64,000 bases of DNA from Cyclaneusma minus (GCA_037179335.1 JAKZHN010000001.1:1364001-1428000); one strand, 5' to 3'. Positions 1-11,751 are shown, counted from the first letter of the stretch. Notes: generated from the letters alone by a model not told the origin. Made by a program: numbers and translations.

Positions 1-582
1 GAGACATTTCGACAGAGGCAATGTTGCCAAGTGTGCAAAGAGCAAGGCCGACAACATACTGGTTCGAGTGTCCCAGATCGCTGTAGAGCGAGGTTTGTCA
101 GAGCCGTGCGCCAGTATAGATCCGCAGCATATCAGTAACTCACTTCTTCAGAGAGTTCGTAACCAGCGTCAAGACCTCCTGGTTCTCATCCAGCAACAGC
201 ATAGTCCCCAAGTAGCCCAACCTCTTATCCGCAAAGCGCGGACTGGCCAGCAACTTCAGACATTCAATCTGTCCGAAATGGGTCCGTTCGCCGAGAGTAA
301 AAAGGTAAAGCAGTTTGGCAACATTGTTTCTCCTATACGGGTATGACCATCCATCAGTAACAGGTAGCCTCACGGGGGGTCCGGAATGCACAAACCGGAC
401 GTTGGGGTCATGGCTCTCCTCACGGAAACTAGCTCTGATGGCAGCGCTCTCCTTTTGCACGACGGCGCGCTCATCAGCAATAGTCTTGCTTGCTCGCACA
501 TTGCGGATGAATTGCTTCACTACGGAAGGGGTCAGTCTTGAGAGGTCTTGGAGGGGCTGGATGGCGGCCTACGGGAGCTCAT
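1..582 (-). CDS. APL4: AP-1 complex gamma-adaptin, N-terminal part (runs off the left edge)
   Basis: This is the first ~134 codons of the large gamma subunit of the AP-1 clathrin adaptor, which sorts cargo at trans-Golgi and endosomal membranes; the rest lies outside the window. Exons read are 573-582, 396-519, 144-332 and 1-80, separated by introns of 53, 63 and 63 bp with GT/AG ends; the first two have CTGAC/CTGAT branch sites. The joined product starts [12 protein letters not shown] and holds family blocks [45 protein letters not shown] and [16 protein letters not shown], all from the adaptin N-terminal alpha-solenoid. I chose the start because a 10-nt first exon supplies the conserved MSSL. 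The second intron (333-395) is a multiple of three and stop-free, so retention would insert 21 residues between HDPNV and RRNNV. Family assignment is secure from sequence identity; function is from the known family. Confidence 0.95.
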
Positions 583-1362
583 GTCTGCGGTTCCTGGTGG
601 CCCAGTGGGCCGTTCAAATATCTGCTGCCAATTTGCCGATGTAGGGAAGTCTGCGCTGGGTTAAGTCTCGGACGGACGTGAGTTGACAGGCAGGTATTGG
701 CAGCTTCGAAGCTTTGTTTCGTCGTCCCCTCTGGCCACCGCTGGGGTTCAATGTTCACAATGCGCTAAGGTCTGGTGGCCCGTGCGTCTGAAATACGACG
801 GATACGAAGCGGCAAGCGGCAGCTCAGGGGTAGGCCGACAACGCTTGTTGAAGAGGTGGGAGCATTCTTTACAGAAATAATTTAGAACCCTGAACGGAAT
901 GTTAGCTTTCTAAGTTATCGGTCTCGCAAACCAAGAAACTCGCGACACCTGTCCGAATCCAAGTAACCAGGAGAAATCCATGTGATTGAGAGAGTTCCAA
1001 GTAATCAAGAGACATTCAAACAATCATGGAAACTTAGATAAGTAGGATAATTCCAAGTACTTCGGAGCAACCCAAGGAGGAAGCACGATCTCATTCTCAA
1101 GAAGTGTGTTAAGAGAGGCTCTCAGGCTCTCTACATGTAGCCCTGGAGAAGCGTCAAAACCCTCTGCAGGCTTAACACCACAACTCAAGTCTCAAAATCC
1201 GCATTCGTGTCTCTCCACACAGCGACGTATGCACAGGGAACAGCTTCGGATCAATGAAGAATGATATTTAAATCCAGCCTTTTTGTTAATACAGGGGAAT
1301 CTCAATGCCAGAACCCAAAGCGCCCACCCGTAGTCACCATATTACAAAGCAGTGCAGTCATC
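583..1362. other. Intergenic spacer, AP-1 promoter side and acyltransferase 3' side
   Basis: The 780 bp lie between the start of the gamma-adaptin gene and the stop of the acyltransferase gene, both on the minus strand. I see no credible coding exon. The only structure is a group of degenerate 19-20-bp repeats at 956-1068, described separately. Confidence 0.6.
956..1068. repeat. Degenerate 19-20-bp tandem repeat, cluster A
   Basis: Four to five imperfect copies of a unit close to ATTCCAAGTAATCAGGAGA: near 956, 975, 994, 1013 and 1049. One copy reads ATTCAAACAATCATGGAAA, nearly identical to the unit of the cluster at 10,229-10,305. No coding or RNA function is evident. Confidence 0.6.
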
Positions 1363-3357
1363 CTAAACCAGCACGTACAGCGAGCACATCTATCAAATTC
1401 GTCAGCAACCTCATCGCCGCCCAATGTCATCAAGGAGTGGAGTACATACCATGCTCAAGCCAAGAATCATCGAGCACCAGAAACAGATATTGTTCAGCAG
1501 CCTCTTTCCCCTGACCCACTCTGTCTTCTGAATCATCACAATGGGCAACTGGCTCATCTGCGCCAGAAACCCATATCCCCTAATCTTCTTCGTAATACAA
1601 GCCATCACAATCTCATGGCCGACAGCACTCACCAAAAACACAATCAGCGTTGCCATCTGCTTGCCAATGTGCGGCCTACTCGCCGAGTAAACGTGTCGTC
1701 GCAAGAAATGATGGACCGGGATGTTCCACTCCCGCGAAAACTCCAGCCAATCAGTGCTGTTCCACCAATCGCGGTAGAACAGCCGATCAGCAAAACGCGT
1801 GAGTTCAGCGAAGGCACCGAGAACGTATTCGAAAATTACGAGGAAAACGAGCAGGAACGTGAGCATGAAGGGGAAGAGGAGCATGGAGACGGTTTCGGAG
1901 AGAATTAGCAGGGTTTCGGTCACGCTGGTGACGTGGTCGAGACGTGCGGCGGAGTCGACGAGGACGGGGAGGATGAATTCTTCGGAAATGATGGTGAGGA
2001 GGAAGATACATCCGAAGATGGCGAGGACTTTGTAGCAGAGCTCGTCAGGGCGGATGCGGGGGGTACGAGGGTATTCGAGTTCGTAGCAGAGGGTGGGGCA
2101 GAGGAGGTAGTCGAGGTAGTTGGACCAGGTCAGGTTTTTGGGGTAGGTAACGCCGCCGAGGGGAGAGGTGAGCTCGTAGGCGAGATCCTCTCGCAGCTGG
2201 GCGAGTGAGGGATCGTGGTTTTCTTGTGATTGCGGAGCCTCGCTCTTCTCATCAACTAGAGAGGTGTGTTAGTTTGTCATTTACTAGATTCCTAGTAACT
2301 AGGAATATATCTAATAGTTGAGAATGATCCCAACAATCAAAAATGTCCCGAAGAATTGACAGGGGGTAGACTGTGGCATACCTAATGGCTTTCGCTTGTC
2401 CTCGAGCACGGGTGAGGATGGGTTTCTCAAAGGAGCAGGATATTGATAGGCAGGAGCTTTTGACGCAGATGAAGGATTATCCAGGTCCCGCAGACGTATT
2501 TCTGTCTCGCTCAAATGGCCGTTGTAGAAAGCATAAGAATGCATCTTCATGAGGATTGTGAGAGTATGGAGGGTCAAAAAGACCTGGTGAGTCCAGGTCC
2601 ATCCGAGCTGGAAAGGCACACTGGAGCACATATCAGCACACCCCTTTATCGAAGAATGCGAACTGGGGGTAGAAGGCTGCTTCGCCCCCAAGAGGGATAA
2701 AAATACACTTACGCAACCCAAAAGGCCAACCAAAGCCCTTGATAAATACTCTGAAGGGCAATTCCCCCATTCTTCCATCTCAAGAAGCCGCCACTCGCTC
2801 TAAAACACTGATGCAGCGGCAAGCTCACAGCCGTACTCGCCACCATCAGGAAATCGGCAATAGCCAATTCCCACACCTTCACAGTGAAAAGCTGCCAGAT
2901 CTGCACTCGCATCGGATACCCGGTATCCTTGATATTCCGCAACATGGTCGTGATCGCCATGATAGCCAAACCGATCCAGAACAGCACAAAGAAACCTTTG
3001 AAGTCGCGGTAGTCACTGTCGGGGTCGAAATGGGATACGCGGGAGGCATATTCGATGGTAGGGAAGATACGGCGTCGCTGCTGCTCGGCACGGAGCTGCT
3101 TGCGGGCGGAGGAGATGACGTGGTCGGAAGGGGGCGCATCGCGAGGGATAGGGGTTGTGTTGCCGCTGCGATGAGATGTTAGTTCCGGTGTTACTGGGGA
3201 GCTTGGGAATGGCGTACCTCGCTGTACCAGAGGTGTGGCCTTGGTCGAGATAGTCGGTAGTGTTGTTGCTCTGAGCTCGCAGCATCTGCTGGTTCATAGC
3301 TCGCGCGCGGAGATCACCATGGCCGTTGCCGTTTACTTGCGCAGCCGTCGAAGCCAT
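1363..3357 (-). CDS. ARE2: Sterol O-acyltransferase (ACAT/Are family, MBOAT)
   Basis: An ER membrane enzyme of the MBOAT family that esterifies sterols with fatty acyl-CoA for storage in lipid droplets. Five exons: 3218-3357, 2713-3165, 2382-2620, 1450-2255 and 1363-1389. The introns are 52, 92, 126 and 60 bp. The exon sum is 1,665 nt, giving 554 residues. Visible marks are the family block MKMHSYAFYNGHL near residue 220, PTLCYELEYPRT, the FYRDWWN motif near residue 437, NIPVHHFLRRHVY, and the putative catalytic His in SAVGHEIVM near residue 491. Many hydrophobic helices run throughout. The 27-nt last exon restores the usual C-terminus ending SLYVLV. Intron 3 carries a copy of the dispersed ATTCC..GGAAT repeat. 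The fungal DGAT1 branch is the main alternative; the HSYAFYNG and EYPRT blocks favour the sterol branch. The symbol is by family, since yeast has ARE1 and ARE2. Confidence 0.92.
2287..2306. repeat. Single palindromic copy of the dispersed ATTCC repeat inside an intron
   Basis: The 20-bp string GATTCCTAGTAACTAGGAAT is a near-perfect inverted repeat (ATTCCTAGT/ACTAGGAAT) within intron 3 of the acyltransferase gene. It matches the consensus of the spacer clusters at 956, 6,937 and 10,229. Confidence 0.5.
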
Positions 3358-5211
3358 GTTGGCATCCGCAGTCCTAGTAATGAGGATGAACGCAATGCAG
3401 TGGTGTGATTGTGGTTTGATGGAGCTCGCTCTTAGAGGGGATTAAGCTTTCGCTCTGAAACTCTGTCGGGAAGAGTGGCGCGATAACAGCAAGCGAGGGC
3501 ATTTTGATCCCAAAGACTCTAGGGCGACATGATGACGCTCCCGGGAGGATAGCTGCGACGTTCGACAGCTCTCGTTGATCTGTACTCCAGCCCCCATGGA
3601 GGCTCATTTGGTTGCAGGGCGCGGTGCAGGGTGTGGATGCACATGTTAAATTTAGAAGGGAGGGCCGACGTAACAAAACGAGGTGTGCGACTACGAGAGG
3701 CCCGGAGCGGCCGCAGAAGCAACATCGCGAAACATAGGTAGCTCGAAAATCATGCTGAACGCCTCACCAGACCACCGCACGTGTCTCATGACCGCAAACG
3801 ACAAAGAGTCAACATCTTCTGTTGCACGTCGACCGCGGCAATCGCAGTGAGTGTGCACAGTTGCCGCGCGTCTATCTGCTCGAGATGCGATATCTCGTGC
3901 GATGTGGAACGAATGACATTTGCTTTACTAGACACTTGCCAGACTTCTTTCAAAGATTACCAGCCAAGACTCTGGAGCAAATACTGACAATTATGAAAGA
4001 CGCTACAGGAGCTTCTAGCTCTCAAAACTGCCAGGAAGAGCTTGCCCGTCCGTCCAGCCCCTATCAGCGCCTCTCCCGTCTTGTTCGTAGATCTGGTACG
4101 CTTTATACCCGATAATCCAAGACAGACATTAACGGTGCTCGGCGACTCGGAAAGTCTCCAAACTAGGAGTATCTATGACTTAGGTATTCAGGTACTATGT
4201 ACAGAGAGGATTGATGTTGGGGGCCATGAATCTGCCAGGAAAGCAATATCGCTTCACAGACTACAGCTGCGCCGGTAACCGCGAATAGCGACACAAGGAT
4301 CTGGCTGGAACTTGCCCAAAGACGCAATTGTCCGCCCAGTATCATATTCCGGGCGTCGTATTCCGTACTCGTCGCCATTGTCTCTAGTGATCTCCACATC
4401 CAGTTATCCACTAATCCACATCACTTCATCGTGACCTGTCACTCCACTGTCTCCAAGAGGGAAATAGCCATTGACCAGGAAAACTGTCGGGTCATCTGTT
4501 GGAAGACATGCATCAAGAGGAAAACCCTAGAACCAGACATGACTGCCAGCAGTGCAAAGCTGCTCATACCAAGGTTTACCTACGCTTCTACTAGTTACGA
4601 AAATGCTTACACTACTACAAAAGTTGAATTTGGCTCACCTGGTTTCTATACCGCATCACTCCAGCAATCCACTCGATGAAGAGCAATCGATTCGGAGCAT
4701 AAAACTATGGCTGGCCTCCTTTTGCAGTGTGACTAAACTTGTTCAATCTGGACTCTGTGCACGAAAGCGCATAGTGTCAATAATATGAGTTAGGATTGAG
4801 GAATATCATTCTCATACTGGGAGTCAGAACCGTATGTACTTCTTCCTGCTCCTCCAACCTCTGCAACTTGGGCACGCTTGGATCATACCCGCCTTTTACC
4901 ATGCTGAACAGCATATTTCTCGCAAGTGGCAGGAACCAAGTCTCTGACCGTATCATAGGTAACCTGCAAGCACAAAGGCCTCATCATTGTGGCCAACTTC
5001 ATACCTACCAAGACTCCCATCAGGTGGTCCTACCACCCCTAGTCAACTCGAGTTCGCTTCCACAGACTGCTTACTTGCATGCGACACAATATCGGTTTCG
5101 ATGGAAGTCACGGAAATACTTAGTCACTTCCGCTCACAAGGGATTTAGACAGTACGCCCAGTAAGTGTACTTTTTGACAGTGTCTGTGGGTAGAAGAGCA
5201 TCAATGCAATG
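3358..5211. other. Long intergenic spacer without a supported gene
   Basis: About 1.85 kb between the start of the acyltransferase gene and the stop of the phosphoesterase gene. Several open frames of 70-120 codons occur on both strands, but none has a recognisable motif, a splice-linked extension or consistent coding character. I find no tRNA-like fold. Confidence 0.5.
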
Positions 5212-6510
5212 CTAAGGAGATTCGGCGCTGGCCATCAGCCGAGCAAACGCTTCCGTGGTCAGCTCAGCGCGTTCCGCCGTCGTCTCGTCGCTCCACATCG
5301 GCAGGTCAATGTCGACCACAATAGGCTTGTTGAACACTTTGCGGCCTTCTCTTCTGTGTGGCCAACTGTTGGCTGTGATTGCTGCATTGACCACGCAAGT
5401 CTGTCTGCGACCCATCCTGCCTGCTAACGCCTCGATATCTGATCGACGTGAAGGCGGATATCCTCCTTGGCCGACCATCGCAGGGGTGCACCTCTCTATG
5501 GAAAGAGCAAATAGTTTCTTGGCCACTTTCGATACGCCCGATGCAATTGAACGTCGATCATCAACACCGGCGTCGGGTACCGATTCGCCTTCAAAGCTGG
5601 GCAGCTCCTTGGGCCCCTTGTTTGCAATGAACCCAAGCTCATCTCCCCTGCCTCCGTCATTTCTCAGCTTCCTCCAGTGCCGGCCTGTTAAGTCAACCAG
5701 AGAAAGTTTCTTGTTTCCCGCGCCGGGATCTGTCCACCGGTCAACGCCTTCTTCTTTGTTTTTGTTATTGGAAACCGACAAATCCCAGTTCACAATCTCG
5801 GCGCCGCGGCCTTCGTGGATGTGCCCGCAAACAGCAAGTCTGGGCCGTACCCGCCACAGAGTCCTCCGCAGCACCTCGCAGCCAGCAGCTCGCCGGTCCT
5901 TTCTTTCATCGCAGTGGTACTTGGGCGGGGTGTGTGTTACGACAATGTCTGCGTCCAGTGGAATCTGGTCCCAGAGGAACGCAGCCTCCTCGGGCGCGTA
6001 TCCGAATGCCCAGACGCCTTGCGCGGGAGAGTACGGCGAGCCAAAGACCTTGAAAGAGGTACGAGGACCGTCCGCAGCTGTCAGATTGACTATTGCGGAT
6101 CCATGGCGGAGCCAGAGAACTGAAGATGATTTAGCTAGGAGGGCTTGGCATTTAGAAGGATCTTGCGGATCCTGGTTGTGAAAGTAGAGGCCGTGTTGCT
6201 GGTAGAATGAGGTGTCCAAGGTTATGTCATGGTTGCCTGTCACTTATTAGCAGATCGGGTGGGGTTTCGGTCACTGGTGCGCCAGAAAAGAGGAATCACC
6301 GGCGATGACGATTTTGGCTTCGTAATCGGCGTCCTCCAGCCACTTGACAGTCTTCTGCAGCTCGGAGAACGAGCCTTGGTTGGTGAGGTCTCCAGCGTGA
6401 ATCAACACGTCGCCCGGGGGCAGGTTGAACGCCCCAGAGGGAGCAGAGTTGTGGGTGTCCGAGATACAGACAAAGCGGGTTCTGCGAAGCGTCGGCGGCT
6501 CTGTTGCCAT
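5212..6510 (-). CDS. Calcineurin-like metallophosphoesterase domain protein
   Basis: A predicted two-metal phosphoesterase of the calcineurin-like superfamily; the substrate is unknown. Exons are 6300-6510 and 5212-6236, joined over a 63-bp intron (6237-6299) with GTGATT donor and GACAG acceptor. The total is 1,236 nt, or 411 residues. The metal-binding motifs appear in canonical order: CISDTHN (about residue 15), HAGDLT, GNHD (split by the intron), THTPP and GHIHEG. The catalytic core ends near residue 230. The C-terminal ~180 residues are Gly/Arg-rich and lack a recognised domain. The open frame extends three codons upstream to a GTG, but the first ATG is at 6510 and is used here. It resembles the fungal UPF0046/MPPED-like group of intracellular enzymes; no signal peptide is seen. 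Confident on fold, not on role. Confidence 0.88.
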
Positions 6511-7507
6511 GATGGCCACTAGAGCTGGCGAGTGGCGTGCAGCTTGGGAAGAGCGTAATTCTCTGGAAACACAGGATCTGAAGGAGTCTTACTGGACCCG
6601 AAGATGATATTCTCGGCAAGTGGAAAGGTCTTTAGGAAGCATACCTAGGTAGGTATGTTGTTAGGTTGCGCGAGACATATGGAAAACACGGAGCTGTGGG
6701 TTGGAGCCTGACCCGTTTCGGTAAGCGCGACTTTTAGCCTCGACCCAAACTGAACGTCTTTCTGTCTCTCCGTCTTTTCAGAATCCCATCTTTCGGTGCC
6801 TCTCATTCCGTCTGTGGCTAACGTCGATCGCCTCGAGTAATTCAAGTGAATCTTATTATCAGACATGTTTTATCAAAAGAAGTCTGCACCCCCTTTCAGA
6901 TCAACATGTCGTTGATAGTGGTCAGAATCCTCTGAAATATTCCTGATTATTGGGATATTCCTAGTCCTCATGTAGTTCTTAGTCACTGCCTTCACTGGGG
7001 CTACCTCATATCTCTGAGGTTATTCCTAATTCTTAGGGATATTCCCAATCACCGGGGAGATTCCTATCAGCAGGGTGATTCCCAAATCCCAATCACCGAA
7101 GGGTCACAAACGGCAAACCATGGTTCGCCAGCGTTTTCAATGGCAACGTGGTAAATGGAGAGTTGCCACGGTACTTGGGCGTCGTATTGATGTTGTTATG
7201 TTACAAATATAACTTGCGTCCGTCTGCAATGCGATGCTTTCTGTCCAGCGTAACTTGTGGCCTCCTGCCACCGGCCACATCTGATTTCCCGGCCTCACAC
7301 GATCTCAACTCTCCTCAGTCTCTCGTCATTGCATCTGTCGGGCAGTTGACGAGGACATGGTGCTCCTACGGCTGCGGGCTGCTATGCGCTTTCTTCCAGC
7401 ATGGCTACTACTCCAGACTTCTGCCTGCACGATGGTGGCTCTATCACCTAAGGTATGGCTTCTATCTCGGCATTTGTCTTCCTTTTACTAAAGCTTCCAA
7501 GGGCGAT
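6511..7507. other. Intergenic spacer between divergent genes
   Basis: This spacer separates the phosphoesterase (-) from the secreted-protein gene (+) and must hold both promoters. A 73-codon minus-strand frame (6645-6866) is present but has no support. The centre (6937-7100) is a tandem-repeat cluster, annotated separately. Confidence 0.5.
6937..7100. repeat. Degenerate 18-20-bp tandem repeat, cluster B
   Basis: About seven diverged copies of a quasi-palindromic unit near ATTCCYAATYACYRGGGAG, for example at 6937, 6955, 7021, 7039, 7059 and 7077. It shares its consensus with the intronic copy at 2287 and more loosely with clusters at 956 and 10,229. It lies in the divergent promoter region of two genes. 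Confidence 0.55.
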
Positions 7508-10013
7508 ATGATTGGCGTATTCTTACTGCTTGTTGGTTTGATCGACCTCGTGGCAGCTGTGGCCCCAGAATCCACCCTGACGGTTTGTTATACCCTTCTT
7601 CCAAGATCAGAGCTAGGCTAACTTTCTGCTCAGTCTGAAAACAAGTCCACTACAGATTCCGCGTCGGTGACAGCGCCGAGTCCTTCGAGCACTTTTGCAG
7701 CGAGACAGCCTCACGACTATTATGACCTTTCACCGCCCTCCCCGGATGCTTGGGCGCACTTACATTACAATAAAGTGCCAAAGTACCCCCAGAACTGCAG
7801 AGACTTGATATACGAGGACGTGCCCCAGGAGTACTACAATGTCTACAATGCTACCAGTCTCCGAGACTCTGATTGCGCAAATTGGTATGCCAATATGACA
7901 ATTTTGGGAGCGGTGCAATCAGCCTATAAAGAGCAGGGAGAAGGAACCTGGTTCGGCAAGATGTTCACGGATTCGCCAGAACGAGTCTGCGATTGGACGA
8001 CCAATGGCTGTTCTCCAAATAGCCTACCGTTTCATGAAATATACAGGCTATGGTGCGGAGATGCGGATCTGGCCCGAAAGATATTATTCACGGACAATGC
8101 AGTTCAGCATGAAATCAGGGGCTACCAAAGCCTCCGGGTATGAACTTCTTTCTTAGCTTGGCTGAACAATTTTGCTAATTCTAGTATAGGCCTCTTACTT
8201 TCAAGCTCAACTCGATATCACAGACCGTGTCGCAGACATTGTCAAATCTTTTACTCAGCAAGCTGTCGAAAAAGCCGACACTAGATGCAAAAACCTCCAC
8301 TCGATCGTTCAAATGGGTATCCAAGTGACGGTGGGGCTCCTGTTGCTGTCGCATCTGGCGGCACATCGATGGCTATTAGCCCTGAATTGTTCAGGGGATG
8401 GTCGGAGGTGGCACAGGTACTCGAAGCGATGGAGAAATATTCGCCGATACCGAAAGAGAAACAAGATGCTTACTTGGAGGAACTGAGGAAGCTACTCACT
8501 ACTTCAAGTGATGTTGTCTTCAACGTTGCTCAAACGGCAGGGATTTTGAACACCGCTATTCTAATGAACGCTGGCAACAGCGGGAATCCGAGTATGATGT
8601 ACGATGATGACGGAAATGATATGCAATCCTCCTACGTCTCTGGGATGTGCGCTTCATTTGATGGCGGGTTCAACGCAGAAAATCCAAAACATATGGACGC
8701 CCTGAGCTCTCATGTTGCCAACGTCTTCAAATTCCTGGAGGCCAGGTTCGAGAATTTCGGTCATCTCCTCTTTCAGGGACGCAACGCAATATGACACACC
8801 CTAATATCACAATAGCGTCAGAGTTGTTGGAAAACCAGCCCTCAACGCTGGCTTTTATGCTTGCCAAGCCACTCGCCGGTCGTGAGGCGGGCGGTGGACC
8901 GCTGGAGACGGTAGCCGCTGATCCGGAACGCGCCACCTCTATGATCAGGTCGGCAGTATTAAAAGGTCTGGTCACATGGACTTTGGCCTGGCAGCAATGT
9001 TTCGTGAAATGCCAGGTCATGTCGGAGGGACCTACGTCTGCCTTGTCTATCAAGAAACAGTTCGACCAAACATTTCTCTGGCCATACTCGAACGACGTGC
9101 TTGACGCGGAGGCCACAGTTTGTGTTTTGCGGATGCTGGATCACAGCACCAAAGAGAAGTACAAAGACGTACCGGGCGTGACCCACGACAACCTCCAACG
9201 TTTCAACTGGACGCTTGACGAGTTCTACGCAGATGTTACGAATTCATATCTTGACGGTCAACATGCCCGGTACCCTGCCCCGGCCCAAGTCAACAACCAA
9301 GTCAACAACGGCCAATTCCAGCTACCAGTAGCGTTTCCATCGCAAGCCGGTAAGGCTTGGAAAAATCGACCCTGCAGCTCCGGAGGCTTGCTGGCGGACG
9401 GCGCCGAGGACTTCTGGAACAAGATGCATTGGAATGATGCGCGAAGCCACGGAGACAAGCGCTATGAGCCCCTTCTCAAGGGATGCTACGACCACGATCT
9501 CCCCGAGATGTATAATAAGGTCCCCGCCACTCGGTTTCTAGCGGAATGCTCCCTCGGCGTCATGTGTAAGCTCCATGATCGGCCAAATCCGCATTGCAAA
9601 GACGTCGTGGCGGCTCTCGCAAACGCAACGGTGATCACGCAAGATGACCCCGCAGTCGCCAACTGTTACTTCTGCGGCTTTTGGGGACTGACCTCCAAAA
9701 TGGCCACTGCGACGCCTGCGCCCTCGGGAGCAACATTGAAGACCAGCGGAAGGACAAGAAGAATCGGTACATCACTTTGTGCTCAGACAAAGCCAAGGGC
9801 GATATGGGCGATCGCTGTCACGAGGCGCTGCAGATTGACCGCGATGTCAACGCTTGCGAGCCGGCGAAAAGTCCAGATGATGAGCAACGTCTGCTCCCCA
9901 TCTGCGGGCTGGGTAACAGCCGGGATCACGAGAACCGGCTGGATTTTGTGGGGTCATGGGTAAAGCCTGGGGAAAAGGGTTTATGGGGGCGGTTTGGGTA
10001 TACTGGCGCGTAA
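7508..10013 (+). CDS. Large putative secreted protein, reading frame disturbed
   Basis: I do not recognise the family. The start at 7508 gives a signal-peptide-like N-terminus (MIGVFLLLVGLIDLVAAVAP). Introns 7583-7633 (51 bp) and about 8144-8189 are clear. Then the apparent coding frame steps back by one nucleotide three times: between 8316 and 8484, between 8662 and 8794, and near 9681. Weak-donor introns could explain the first (8342-8394, 53 bp) and second (8760-8815, 56 bp, branch CTAAT). The third sits at TTTTGGGG, where CYFCGF in one frame continues as NGHCDACALG in the next, and looks like a 1-nt loss. The product would be ~780 residues, rich in N-glycosylation-type sites and Cys. It could be an active gene with sequencing indels or a young pseudogene. 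The last frame ends at TAA 10011-10013. Confidence 0.6.
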
Positions 10014-10752
10014 GGTAAGAGTCTAGCTGAAGCGGGTGGAATACTTCTGTCCTACTGCCGCAGATGTCTTTGCGCTGTGACTTTGCTGGTTCCCGACCAT
10101 ACCTAGCATAATACATACCATCCACCCCAAATGATGATCCAAGCCGAGCTTTGGTTGTGAGTTGAATGTTGGAAATGTGACACCTGCCCGGAAACCAGAA
10201 TCTTTGCACAGCTTGGCCTAAGACGCCTTCAAGTAACCCAAATATCCAAATAACTCGAGAGAAATTCAAACAACTCGAGAAAAATTCAAACAACTAGAAG
10301 AAATCATAGCAATTGCCAACTGGAAGAGCATAGTAGGTCCAGGTGACAAAGGACATAGAAGTGTGTCAGCAATTCATAGTCCGCAGCAGAAGGACATCTG
10401 GGCTGATGACAGCCATTGATGCGCCATGCCTTGGATTATTCCGCTGGCACCGGGCTGCATGGAGTCAACATTGGAGTGGTGAGCTTCAATCCATCACAAG
10501 CCTTCAACTCGATGCGTGGGGCCGGGCTCGCCTCCAGTCACGGGCCAATCACATGCCGCTAGCGGCCGCGGGCCTGGTGCCTGAGGCCAGTAGTCGCCAA
10601 AATCCGCACTAGGGCTCCCGATCCCACAACTTCGAAAAGGCTCCCTCAATATCTCACGCCAACCTCACGACAAATTCGACCACCCGCTCCACCATCCCGA
10701 CGGTGTAGCTTGCACGACTCTAGTCTTCTCATTCGCCGTGAAGCAGGACAAG
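10014..10752. other. Intergenic spacer upstream of ribosomal protein gene
   Basis: No coding exon is supported. It contains tandem-repeat cluster C (10229-10305) and, nearer the L16 start, a C/T-rich stretch as expected for a ribosomal-protein promoter and 5' leader. Confidence 0.5.
10229..10305. repeat. 20-bp tandem repeat, cluster C
   Basis: Three to four adjacent copies of AATTCAAACAACTCGAGAAA, the best ordered of the dispersed clusters: copies near 10243, 10262 and 10282. One cluster A copy (near 1013) differs at only a few positions, so both belong to one family. Confidence 0.7.
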
Positions 10753-11751
10753 ATGTCGTCTATGGAGCCAGTTGTGAGTCGCCCCGCCGCCTGCAACCGC
10801 AATATCGAGCCACCGCGAGCTGCGCAACACCTTGCAACACCTGCCAATTGCGCGGCGTCGGGACGAAACGACCAGCAATGCTGACGGTGTGTTCTAGATC
10901 ACCATCGATGGCAAGGGCCACCTCCTCGGTCGCCTGGCCTCCATCGTGGCCAAGCAGCTCCTCAACGGCCAGAAGATCGTCGTTGTGCGCTGCGAGGCTC
11001 TCAACATCTCCGGAGAGTTCTTCCGCTCGAAGCGTACGTCCCGCCCTTCTCTGGCGCCCGTGTGATTGCTTGCTTGGAGAATGGATTGGCACTTTGCAGT
11101 GGAGATGGAAGCTCGATGGCTTGGGACTGCTGGCTAACGATGATGGAATTGCAGTCAAGTACCACGCCTACCTCCGCAAGATGACCCGTTACAACCCCAC
11201 CCGTGGCGGTAAGCTATTCATCCAGACGGCGCTGCAGCATTGCTGGCTCGATCGCGCCCGAGAACGAATCGCGAACTGACGCCCGAACCAGGTCCCTTCC
11301 ACTTCCGCGCTCCTTCCAGAATCTTCTACAAGACCGTCCGCGGCATGATCCCCCACAAGACCGCCCGTGGTACCGCTGCTATGGAGAGACTCAAGGTTTT
11401 CGAGGGTGTCCCACCTCCGTACGACAAAGTCAAGAGGATGGTCGTCCCCCAGGCTTTGAGGGTGTTGAGACTGAAGCCTGGCCGCAAGTACTGCACCGTT
11501 GGCCGTCTGAGCGCCGAGGTCGGCTGGAAGTACCAGGATGTTGTCGCAAGGTCAGTCGAGATCGGGAGGCAGGCAGAACGGACGATGGATTTTGGCTAAC
11601 ACGCATATACAGACTCGAGGAGAGACGCAAGGTTAAGGGTGCCGCATACTACGAGCGCAAGAAGGTGGCAAGGAGGCAACTCACCAACGCCCAGAAGAAC
11701 GCAAAGGTCGACGACAAGGTCAAGGCTCAGTTGGCTGAGTTCGGCTACTAG
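10753..11751 (+). CDS. RPL16: 60S ribosomal protein L16 (uL13)
   Basis: Structural protein of the large cytosolic ribosomal subunit, universal family uL13. Five exons: 10753-10773, 10898-11033, 11155-11208, 11292-11550 and 11613-11751. The introns are 124, 121, 83 and 62 bp. The sum is 609 nt, or 202 residues, the usual fungal length. The product starts [20 protein letters not shown] and contains [49 protein letters not shown] and [19 protein letters not shown], all hallmark blocks. A very short first exon followed by a long first intron is common in ribosomal-protein genes. I looked for box C/D snoRNA signals in the introns and found none convincing. Confidence 0.97.

Noticed and set aside
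1261..1908. 215-codon plus-strand open frame
   Set aside because: Antisense to the acyltransferase exon 4; the minus strand carries the clear MBOAT motifs and this frame has none.
5255..6181. 308-codon plus-strand open frame
   Set aside because: Exact antisense of the phosphoesterase exon; metal-binding motifs are on the minus strand.
6645..6866. 73-codon minus-strand frame in a spacer
   Set aside because: No motif, no splice-linked extension, overlaps the likely promoter region.
8317..8394. Intron with GTATCC donor and TTGTTCAG acceptor in the secreted-protein gene
   Set aside because: Length 78 keeps the old frame and runs into a stop at 8484; it does not restore the downstream coding frame.
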